Assembly: GCA_035688135.1 (NCBI GenBank)
Contig: DASSNG010000048.1
Span: forward strand, 1 to 35,394
Origin: JAIFWC01 sp035688135
GTDB lineage: Bacteria > Patescibacteriota > Saccharimonadia > Saccharimonadales > UBA10212
DNA: 35,394 bases
Direction: 5' to 3'
The notes under the pieces were generated by a model, which saw only the letters and a list, made by a program, of their open reading frames with translations, was not told the origin of the DNA and made no database searches. The position numbers and the translations under genes are program-made. Positions 28,692 to 35,394 of the stretch are shown here, one piece after another; position 1 is the first letter of the stretch; the number at the start of each line of letters is the position of its first letter.

Positions 28692-29762
28692 ATGAGAGCA
28701 CCAAAGCTGTCTCTTCCGCGAGTTCGTAAAAGCTGGCTGATACTGGCCGTAATCTTGGTTCTGCTGGTTGGTGCAGCTTATGGAGGCCGGGCTTGGTATA
28801 ACCGCAACCTGGCGGCCGTATCTTCGTCGCAGCAGGTCGTTAACATCACTATAGTCAGCGGCAGCTCTCTGCACGATATCTCTACTGATTTGAAAAACGC
28901 CGGGCTTATACGCAGCACCACGGCATTCGAAACATATGTGAGGGGGAGACAGCTTTACGCCAAGATGCAGGCCGGAACGTATGCCCTTACCCCGTCAATG
29001 AGCACCCCTCAGATTGTCGACAAGATAGTAAAAGGAGAGGTCGCCAGAGACCTGCTGACCATATTGCCGGGGAAAACTATCGTCCAGATACGCCAAGCCT
29101 TCAAGCAGGCCGGCTATTCGGATAGAGAGCTTGATGTAGCTTTCGACCCGTCCACCTATCCTGACGAGCCGGTTCTGGACAGCCTGCCGTCAGGGGCTTC
29201 ATTAGAAGGTTTCTTATACCCTGATTCATTCCAGAAAGAGGCCGCCACGCCGGCGCAGACCATCATCCGGGAAAGCCTGGAGGAGATGCAGAATCACCTC
29301 ACGCACGGTATTGTCGAGGGTTTTTCGGCTCACGGGCTGAATATATATCAAGGCGTAACCCTGGCCTCAATCGTTTATAAGGAATCCGGTAATCCCCAGT
29401 ACGAACCAACTGTCGCCCAAGTGTTTCTGTCGCGGCTCAAGCAAGGTTCGGCTCTAGGCAGCGATGTGACCGCGATTTACGGCGCGGTCAAAGACGGCGT
29501 TGATTTGCCGGCCGGAAACCCTGAGCGGGCGGCGGCCATCGCCATCAACCATGATTCGCCCTACAACACCCGCATCCATAACGGCCTGCCTCCGGGCCCG
29601 ATAAGCAATATGACGGATGACGCCTTAAAGTCCGTAGCGAACCCGTCTAAAACGGATTACCTGTATTTCGTTAACGGCAACGACTGCCGCCTTCATTTCG
29701 CCCACACTATCGACGAGCACAACCAGAACATCCAAAAGTATGGTTCCAAGGCATGTTCCTAA
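28692..29762 (+). CDS. mltG: Endolytic murein transglycosylase MltG (356 aa)
   Basis: Cleaves nascent glycan strands and sets their length. Start chosen at ATG 28692 (AAGG about 8 nt upstream); a GTG at 28683 overlapping ruvX is possible. The short basic cytoplasmic tail and one membrane helix (about residues 14-34, WLILAVILVLLVGAAYGG) anchor the enzyme outside. A LysM-like segment (VNITIVSGSSLHDISTDL, AGTYALTPSMSTPQIVDKI) precedes the YceG catalytic domain with Glu231 in ASIVYKESG, VAQVFLSRLKQG and NTRIHNGLPPGPISN. All hallmarks are intact. It shows the organism builds peptidoglycan. A LysM-CHAP hydrolase follows. Confidence 0.95.
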   Translation: MRAPKLSLPRVRKSWLILAVILVLLVGAAYGGRAWYNRNLAAVSSSQQVVNITIVSGSSLHDISTDLKNAGLIRSTTAFETYVRGRQLYAKMQAGTYALTPSMSTPQIVDKIVKGEVARDLLTILPGKTIVQIRQAFKQAGYSDRELDVAFDPSTYPDEPVLDSLPSGASLEGFLYPDSFQKEAATPAQTIIRESLEEMQNHLTHGIVEGFSAHGLNIYQGVTLASIVYKESGNPQYEPTVAQVFLSRLKQGSALGSDVTAIYGAVKDGVDLPAGNPERAAAIAINHDSPYNTRIHNGLPPGPISNMTDDALKSVANPSKTDYLYFVNGNDCRLHFAHTIDEHNQNIQKYGSKACS

Positions 29763-29818
29763 GTTTTGTCAATAAGCTTGCGACAGATTGAACAGGCTTA
29801 TGAATGGGCTGGGTTTGG

Positions 29819-29824
29819 TATAAT
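29819..29824 (+). promoter_or_regulatory. Extended -10 box of the LysM-CHAP gene
   Basis: TTTGG-TATAAT, the strongest -10 match in the window. Transcription would begin near 29831, giving a leader with GGAG (29854-29857). Confidence 0.6.
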
Positions 29825-29922
29825 ACTGAGGTAAGCCGCCACCGGCGCGCTTTGGAGAAGTTTCTATTCGTAAAAGGATATTTTCGATAATCAGACCATA
29901 TAAAACCAGGCCTACCGAGGTC

Positions 29923-30984
29923 TTGCTGGCTTTGTCGGCCCCGGCCGCCGAAAGGCTTAACGACCGCGCTACCAGGCGGCGGGTGCTTAGATGGACCCTC
30001 ATAGGGGGCAATCTGCTGCTGCTGGTAATGGTAGGGCTGTTCGTCCTTACCAACCGGTCGGCCAGCCAGACTGTAAGAGCCAGCACGCTTAACAGCGCGG
30101 TATCCACGGCGGCATCTGCTACCAAGCCGCTTGATACCCTGTCTTCGGCCCAAATAGCCTTAACCGCCGCCCAGCTGGCGGATATGCCGGAAATGACTGA
30201 TATACATAACCAGGCCGACTCAGACAGCCTGGAGCTGGCCGTCGTTCCAAGTGATTCCAGCGCGCTGGCAAAACCCCAGATAATATCTACCGGCGGAAAG
30301 TCCAAGCAGGACATCATCCATTACGTCACGGTATCCGGCGATACCATAGATTCACTCAGCAAGAAATTCGGCGTTACCGCCAGCAGTATCCGATGGTCGA
30401 ACAATATCAACGGCGACAGCCTTGCGCCGCATCTTAATCTGGTTATCCCGCCTTTCAACGGTATCGTTTATAAAGTCAAAAGCGGCGATACTCCGGCCAA
30501 GCTGGCCTCCAGGTATTCAGCCGATGAGGGCCAGATCATAGAGGTGAACGATGCCGAGATCCACGGCTTGACGCCCGGTGAACAGATAATAATCCCCAAC
30601 GGTAAAATAGCGCCTGTAGTATCGTACAGCTCGTATTATTACGGTTCTTTCGTGGCCACCTATGGCGGCAACGGCTACGCCTTCGGCTGGTGCACCTACT
30701 ATGTCGCCACCCGTGTCGCCGTTCCCAGCAATTGGGGCAATGCCAACACATGGGACGATTACGCCCGGCTCAGCGGCTGGACGGTCAGCAGCCGGCCCGT
30801 AAAAGGCGCTATCGCCCAGACAGACGGCATGAGCTACCTGGGCCATGTGGCCTACGTGGAAGACGTATCGCCGGACGGCACCATGATTAAGTACTCCGAT
30901 ATGGCCGGCCTGGCCGGGTGGGGCAGAGTGGGCTATAGCGGCTGGGTATCAGCATCCACTTTCCAGCACTACATTTATCATTAG
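29923..30984 (+). CDS. LysM-CHAP peptidoglycan hydrolase (about 353 aa, start uncertain)
   Basis: A basic N-terminal tail and one membrane helix (about residues 28-46, LIGGNLLLLVMVGLFVL) lead to a Ser/Thr/Ala-rich linker. Two LysM domains follow (about 126-172, HYVTVSGDTIDSLSKKFGV; about 177-224, VYKVKSGDTPAKLASRY), then a CHAP domain with catalytic Cys257 (GWCTYYVATR) and His308 (LGHVAYVED). CHAP enzymes are amidases or endopeptidases acting on peptidoglycan stems, their own or a host's. The start is unclear: a TTG at 29923 is used here, but the frame is open back to 29830 with no ATG or GTG. A GGAGAAG Shine-Dalgarno sits 5 nt before an ATT at 29866, which would add 19 residues rich in Lys/Arg. 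Confidence 0.88.
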   Translation: MLALSAPAAERLNDRATRRRVLRWTLIGGNLLLLVMVGLFVLTNRSASQTVRASTLNSAVSTAASATKPLDTLSSAQIALTAAQLADMPEMTDIHNQADSDSLELAVVPSDSSALAKPQIISTGGKSKQDIIHYVTVSGDTIDSLSKKFGVTASSIRWSNNINGDSLAPHLNLVIPPFNGIVYKVKSGDTPAKLASRYSADEGQIIEVNDAEIHGLTPGEQIIIPNGKIAPVVSYSSYYYGSFVATYGGNGYAFGWCTYYVATRVAVPSNWGNANTWDDYARLSGWTVSSRPVKGAIAQTDGMSYLGHVAYVEDVSPDGTMIKYSDMAGLAGWGRVGYSGWVSASTFQHYIYH

Positions 30985-31046
30985 AAGCCGCGGCGGGCAG
31001 CCGTAACCCTTTACCGTTCAGCTCAAACCATCTAACCTATAGATAT

Positions 31047-32324
31047 ATGTTCGTAGACAGAGTCGAGGTGAAAGTGAAAGCTGGCGACGGCGGCGACGGC
31101 GCGCTTAGTTTCAGGCATGAGAAATTCCGAGCTATGGGTGGTCCCGACGGCGGCGACGGCGGGCACGGCGGCAATGTCGTATTAGTGGCCAGCCGCAACC
31201 AGAACACCCTGGCCGCTTTCCGGTATAAGAAGCTTCTGCAGGCCGGCCCCGGCCAGCCCGGAAGCAAACGCCGCAAGCATGGCAGGAACGGACAGAATCT
31301 GGAAGTAGCCGTACCAATAGGCACCCAGGTGCTTGACCGCTCCGGCGGCGTTATTGCCGACCTTACGGACGATGGGCAGGAGTTCGTGCTTGCCCAGGGC
31401 GGCCGTGGCGGATACGGCAACGCCCACTTTACCAGCTCAACCCGCCAGGCGCCGCGCATCGCGGAAAAAGGCGAAAAAGGCGATGAGCTTGATGTGGTTT
31501 TTGAGCTGAAGATGATAGCCGACGTAGGCATTATCGGCCTTCCTAACGCCGGAAAATCCACTCTTTTATCGGTAGTAAGCAATGCTAAGCCCGAGATCGC
31601 CGACTATCCCTTCACGACTCTTGTGCCTAATCTTGGCGTAGTCGATATAGATAATAAGACCAGCCTGCTGATGGCTGACATACCAGGGCTGATTGAAGGC
31701 GCAAGCCAGGGGAAGGGGCTGGGAGATGAATTCCTAAGGCATGTGGAGCGCACCAGCGTCCTGCTGCATCTTATTGACGCGTACACCGAAGACGCGGCCG
31801 GCGCTTACCGCACGATAATCAAGGAGCTTGCGGATTATAAAGTGGATTTAAGCCGCCGGCCGGAAGTAGTGGCCCTGACCAAAGTGGAGGGCCTGTCAAA
31901 AAAAGATATCGAGCGGAAGCTTAAGGAACTGAAAAAGGTCACACCAAAGAGTACGCCGCTATGTGCTATTTCCAGCAGCAGCCGCCATGGCGTAGACGAG
32001 CTGCTCCGGCTGCTGGCAAAGAAAGTGGCCGAAGCCCGTAAAAAAGAGAAGAGCCGGGAGAAAAAAGAAGAAATCCCGGTCATAAAAGCCAGGGAGACCG
32101 ACGCCGACTGGGTAGTCCGTTCAGAGGACGGGTCCTATGTGGTTACCGGCCGCAATATCGAGCGTTTCGCGTCCCGCACCCGTTTCGGGGAAGAAGCGGC
32201 AGAAGACCGGATGCGCGATATCATGCGCCGGCAGGGAATCATCCGGGAGCTCCAGCGCCGCGGCGCGCAGCCGGGCCAGCGGGTATCGATAGGAGATCCA
32301 GAAATCGGCAGAATAGAGATATAG
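31047..32324 (+). CDS. obgE: GTPase ObgE/CgtA (425 aa)
   Basis: Essential GTPase acting in large ribosomal subunit assembly and stress responses. The N-terminal glycine-rich Obg fold (residues 1-157: MFVDRVEVKVKAGDGGDGAL, GGDGGHGGNVVL) precedes the G domain with P-loop GLPNAGKST (164-172), switch I FTTLVPNLGVV, DIPGLIEGA (G3) and LTKVEGL as G4, where the usual NKxD is TKVE. A Lys/Glu-rich linker (KKEKSREKKEE) joins the OCT domain (about 345-425, WVVRSEDGSYVVTG). The variant G4 Asn-to-Thr is found in some Obg proteins. The next gene starts 4 nt after the stop. Confidence 0.96.
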   Translation: MFVDRVEVKVKAGDGGDGALSFRHEKFRAMGGPDGGDGGHGGNVVLVASRNQNTLAAFRYKKLLQAGPGQPGSKRRKHGRNGQNLEVAVPIGTQVLDRSGGVIADLTDDGQEFVLAQGGRGGYGNAHFTSSTRQAPRIAEKGEKGDELDVVFELKMIADVGIIGLPNAGKSTLLSVVSNAKPEIADYPFTTLVPNLGVVDIDNKTSLLMADIPGLIEGASQGKGLGDEFLRHVERTSVLLHLIDAYTEDAAGAYRTIIKELADYKVDLSRRPEVVALTKVEGLSKKDIERKLKELKKVTPKSTPLCAISSSSRHGVDELLRLLAKKVAEARKKEKSREKKEEIPVIKARETDADWVVRSEDGSYVVTGRNIERFASRTRFGEEAAEDRMRDIMRRQGIIRELQRRGAQPGQRVSIGDPEIGRIEI

Positions 32325-32328
32325 GTCT

Positions 32329-33750
32329 ATGACATTCTATTTCTTCGACCTTGAAACCAGCGGTTTTTCAGCCCGTACCGACCGTATCATGCAGTTTGCC
32401 GGCCAGCGGACGGATATGGATTTAAAGCCGGCAGGCGAACCCGACAACATACTTATAAAAATCACGCCGGATGTACTGCCGCAGCCGGACGCAGTGCTGG
32501 TGCATGGAATTACGCCTCAGCAGACGCTGGCCGACGGCATAACAGAGGCCGAATTCTGCAAATACTTAACAAGTCAAGTATGTTCGCCGGATACCATCAT
32601 GGTGGGCTATAACAACGTCCGTTTTGACAATGACTTTATCCGCTTTACCCTGTGGCGCAACTTTCACGATGCTTACGAGTGGAGCTGGAAAAACGGCTGC
32701 AGCACCTGGGACCTGCTGGACGTCGTGCGGATGACAAGGGCTTTGAGGCCCGAAGGAATAAAGTGGCCGTTCGCGCCGGACGGCAAGCCGAGCAACCGCC
32801 TGGAATACCTGACAGCGGTCAACAAGCTTGAGCACGAGAACGCCCATGACGCGCTAAGCGACGTGAACGCCGCCATAGATGTGGCGCGCCTTATAAAAAG
32901 CAAGCAGCCAAAACTGTTCGACTACCTGCTGTCACACCGCACCAAGAGCAAGGTCGCTCCATTAATCGGTGCCGGGCAGCCGGTGGTTTACACGAGCGGC
33001 CGCTACCCGAGCGATTTTGAAAAGACGGCTATCGCGGCACTGGCCGCTGAAAAACCGGATAAATCAGGCGCCCTGATGTACGACCTCCGGATAGACCCGG
33101 CTGAATTCAAAGACCTGCCGCCGGCCGAGCTTGCCCGGCTGTGGAAGGCGCGCGGCGAAGACGCGCCATATTTTCCGGTCAAGGAGCTCAAATATAACAA
33201 ATGCCCGGCGGTAGCGCCCATGGGCGTAGTGGACGAAGCCAGCTATTCCCGCCTTGCGCTGCATAAGGAAATTATCGCCAGCCACCACAAGAAGCTGCAG
33301 GCAGCCGAGGGCTTTGGAAAAAGGCTGCTGGAAGCGCGGGATATGATGTGGCCGGCGTCCCAGACCGGGCTGGTCAGCGATGCCCAGACGGTCGACGAAC
33401 AGCTGTATGACGGATTTATACCCGACGCAGATAAAGACAAGATGTCGGTGGTGCGGGCCGCAAAGCCGGATGAGCTATCCGATCTGGCGCTTGATTTCAA
33501 AGACGACCGGCTCAGGCTGATGCTGCCGCTGTATAAGGCGCGGAATTTTCCGAAATTCCTGGAGGATGATGAGCTGGCCGGCTGGGAGGCGTTCAGAAAG
33601 GCAAGGCTGACCGGCGGCAAAAAAAGCCGCGCCGGAGAGTTTTTTGAAAAACTGGAAGAACTGGCTAAGACGCCCGGCCTGGACAGTAATAAGCAGTATC
33701 TTATAGAAGAGCTTAACCTTTACGCCCAATCGGTTATCCCGGCTGATTGA
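32329..33750 (+). CDS. sbcB: Exodeoxyribonuclease I (473 aa)
   Basis: A single-strand 3'-5' DNA exonuclease of the DnaQ superfamily. The close match to E. coli SbcB is visible throughout: YFFDLETSG (DxE, Asp7 and Glu9), ADAVLVHGITPQ-type segment (PDAVLVHGITPQQ), GYNNVRFDNDFIR, WDLLDVVRMTRALRPEGI and HENAHDALSDVNAAIDVARL with the His and Asp of the fifth motif. The SH3-like and helical C-terminal domains follow (YLLSHRTKSKV onward). Length 473 aa is near the E. coli 475. It implies recombination or mismatch-type DNA processing. Copy 4 of the dispersed palindrome lies in it at 32563-32580 (encoding YLTSQV). Confidence 0.95.
   Translation: MTFYFFDLETSGFSARTDRIMQFAGQRTDMDLKPAGEPDNILIKITPDVLPQPDAVLVHGITPQQTLADGITEAEFCKYLTSQVCSPDTIMVGYNNVRFDNDFIRFTLWRNFHDAYEWSWKNGCSTWDLLDVVRMTRALRPEGIKWPFAPDGKPSNRLEYLTAVNKLEHENAHDALSDVNAAIDVARLIKSKQPKLFDYLLSHRTKSKVAPLIGAGQPVVYTSGRYPSDFEKTAIAALAAEKPDKSGALMYDLRIDPAEFKDLPPAELARLWKARGEDAPYFPVKELKYNKCPAVAPMGVVDEASYSRLALHKEIIASHHKKLQAAEGFGKRLLEARDMMWPASQTGLVSDAQTVDEQLYDGFIPDADKDKMSVVRAAKPDELSDLALDFKDDRLRLMLPLYKARNFPKFLEDDELAGWEAFRKARLTGGKKSRAGEFFEKLEELAKTPGLDSNKQYLIEELNLYAQSVIPAD
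32563..32580 (+). repeat. Dispersed 18-bp palindrome, copy 4 (TACTTAACAAGTCAAGTA)
   Basis: One mismatch to copy 1 (T to C in the right arm). It lies inside sbcB, in a different reading frame from copies 1 and 3, so conservation is at DNA level. Confidence 0.7.
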
Positions 33751-33785
33751 CCCTATAACCAATAGAAAAATCCCCAGAAAACCTG

Positions 33786-33791
33786 TATAAT
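33786..33791 (+). promoter_or_regulatory. -10 box of uvrA
   Basis: A perfect TATAAT preceded by TG lies 11 nt before the ATG at 33803; no Shine-Dalgarno. Confidence 0.55.
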
Positions 33792-33802
33792 CATTTGGCT
33801 AA

Positions 33803-35394
33803 ATGAGCGAGTTTATATCCGTCAAAGGCGCGCGGGAGCATAACCTCAAGAATATCGACCTGGAAATCCCGCGCGGAAAACTAGTTGTGATTACCGGACT
33901 TTCGGGTTCCGGCAAGTCTTCTTTGGCGTTCGATACGATTTACGCGGAAGGCCAGCGCCGCTACGTGGAATCTTTGAGCGCTTACGCGCGCCAATTCCTG
34001 GGGCTTATGGAAAAGCCCGATGTCGACCAGATTGACGGCCTTAGCCCCGCTATCAGCATCGACCAGAAGTCGACCAGCCGCAATCCGCGCTCAACGGTAG
34101 CCACGGTCACTGAAATCTACGATTATCTGCGCCTGCTTTTTGCCCGGGCCGGGATTCCGCATTGCCCTATCTGCGGCAAGCCGGTCAACCGCCAGACGTC
34201 GGCCGCGGTCCTGGAGCAGATAGTCGCAAAAGAAGAGGGCGCCCGGCTGATAGTCTTAGCGCCTATCGTGGTGGACAAGAAAGGCGCTTTCGAGCATGTG
34301 CCGGAGCAGTATATGCGCGCCGGTTTCGCGCGCGCCAGGGTGGATGGAGTCGTCTACGCCCTGGATGAATTCCCCCCGCTTGATAAGAACTACAAACACA
34401 ACATCGAAATCGTAGTAGACAGGCTGGTCAATAACGAAGAGAACCGCAGCCGGCTGGCCCAAAGCGTGGAGCAGGCCTTTGATATATCTGACGGGCTGCT
34501 GATTATAAACAATGCCGATAAAAAGTCCGATACGCTTTACAGCCTTAAGTACGCCTGCGTGGACCACCCTGACGTAGCCATCCCGGAACTGGAGCCGAGG
34601 ACTTTCAGTTTTAACAGCCCCCATGGAGCCTGCCCGGTATGCACCGGATTAGGCAGCCGCCTGGAGGTGGACCCGGAGCTGGTCATACCTAACGGCCGGC
34701 TGACAATCGCCGAAGGTGCTATCCGCCCCTTCAACCGCATCAATACTGACGCCTGGTATATGAAAAAACTCCAGGCCGTCGGCGAGCGCTACGGCTTCAG
34801 CCTGCACGTGCCGACCGGCGAGCTCACGCCCCGGCAGATGGAAATCATCATGTACGGCACCGGCGATGAAACCTACCGGGTAAGCCTGGGGATGGGGCGC
34901 AGTTTCAGCACGACTTATGAAGGCGTAGTGCCTAACCTGGAGCGCCGCCACCGGGAGACCGACAGCGACTTCATCCGCCGCGATATCGAGCGTTTCATGC
35001 AGGAGCGGCCCTGCAACGCCTGTAAGGGCAAGCGGCTCAAGCCCGAAGTGCTGGCAGTGACCGTCAGCGGCAGCTCCATAATCGATATCTGCGAACTATC
35101 GATTGATGACGCCATAGGATTCTTCGATAACATCAAATTAAATCAGACCGAAGCCAAGATCGCCTCCCAGATTTTAAAAGAAATAAACGCCCGCCTTAAA
35201 TTCCTGCAGGATGTAGGCCTTAATTATCTTAACCTGGCACGCAGCGCCGTAAGCCTTAGCGGCGGCGAAGCCCAGCGCATCCGCCTGGCCACCCAGATAG
35301 GCTCCGGCCTGCAGGGTGTGCTTTATGTCCTGGACGAACCCAGTATCGGCCTGCACCAGCGCGATAATAAACGGCTGTTAAACACGCTTGAAAG
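33803..35394 (+). CDS. uvrA: Excinuclease ABC subunit A, 5' part
   Basis: DNA damage recognition ATPase of nucleotide excision repair. About 530 residues lie in the window and the C-terminal half is missing. The first ABC domain shows FISVKGAREHNLKNIDLEIP, Walker A GLSGSGKSS (32-40), the Q-loop region RYVESLSAYARQFL, IDQKSTSRNPRSTVATVTEI, the signature LSGGEAQRIRLATQIG and Walker B LYVLDEPSIGLHQRDN. In the first zinc module the usual CxxC before ELEPRxFSFNSP is ACVDHP, so the second Cys is His, while CPVC after it is intact. CPICGKP near residue 122 is normal. Starts with ATG at 33803 with a -10 box just upstream. Confidence 0.97.
   Translation, partial: MSEFISVKGAREHNLKNIDLEIPRGKLVVITGLSGSGKSSLAFDTIYAEGQRRYVESLSAYARQFLGLMEKPDVDQIDGLSPAISIDQKSTSRNPRSTVATVTEIYDYLRLLFARAGIPHCPICGKPVNRQTSAAVLEQIVAKEEGARLIVLAPIVVDKKGAFEHVPEQYMRAGFARARVDGVVYALDEFPPLDKNYKHNIEIVVDRLVNNEENRSRLAQSVEQAFDISDGLLIINNADKKSDTLYSLKYACVDHPDVAIPELEPRTFSFNSPHGACPVCTGLGSRLEVDPELVIPNGRLTIAEGAIRPFNRINTDAWYMKKLQAVGERYGFSLHVPTGELTPRQMEIIMYGTGDETYRVSLGMGRSFSTTYEGVVPNLERRHRETDSDFIRRDIERFMQERPCNACKGKRLKPEVLAVTVSGSSIIDICELSIDDAIGFFDNIKLNQTEAKIASQILKEINARLKFLQDVGLNYLNLARSAVSLSGGEAQRIRLATQIGSGLQGVLYVLDEPSIGLHQRDNKRLLNTLE

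Noticed and set aside
1..35394. CRISPR arrays, transposases, integrases or phage genes
   Set aside because: No direct-repeat/spacer arrays and no recombinase-like protein found; the only repeats are the four short palindromes.

Overview
The window looks like a chromosomal piece from a small-genome, single-membrane bacterium of the Candidate Phyla Radiation (Patescibacteria), most likely Candidatus Saccharibacteria (TM7). This assignment is inferred from the shortened alanyl-tRNA synthetase, compact overlapping operons, the shortened housekeeping proteins, the large secreted-protein cluster and the near absence of Shine-Dalgarno sequences at operon-first genes. TGA is used as a normal stop, which argues against the code-25 lineages (Gracilibacteria, Absconditabacteria). 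No database search was possible.

Layout. 1-483: 5' part of a DedA-family membrane protein (minus strand). 484-1430: a gene-poor, strongly structured segment with a promoter-plus-terminator small RNA candidate, several further stem-loops, and two small ORFs of markedly higher GC than the rest. 1472-6998: a two-helix small membrane protein, GH37 trehalase, tRNA-Val(CAC) directly followed by a NUDIX hydrolase, metG, tatD and a cysteine desulfurase. 7043-12918: an eight-gene F1-like ATPase operon. 12941-21468: a cluster of secreted or membrane-anchored surface proteins. 21529-25209: mnmA, a degenerate GGDEF protein and a short alaS. 25262-30984: an FtsA-like protein, a large bitopic membrane protein, ruvX, mltG and a LysM-CHAP hydrolase. 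31047-35394: obgE, sbcB and the 5' part of uvrA.

The most unusual system is the F1-like operon. It has recognisable b, delta, alpha, gamma, beta and epsilon subunits in canonical order, with intact hydrolytic residues in beta and an arginine finger in alpha. It has no subunit a. Its first gene encodes a signal peptide, an extracellular domain and a C-terminal helical hairpin whose cytoplasmic loop reads GRNP, as in subunit c, but without the ion-binding carboxylate. The parsimonious reading is an ATP-driven F1 motor uncoupled from ion transport and attached to an extracellular domain. It would be analogous to, but distinct from, the F1-like ATPases of mycoplasmas.

Two genome-scale signals recur. 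An 18-bp near-perfect palindrome (consensus TACTTAACAAGTTAAGTA) occurs four times, three of them inside unrelated genes. Many operon-first genes carry an extended -10 box only 6-12 nt before the start codon and no Shine-Dalgarno sequence, implying widespread leaderless transcripts.
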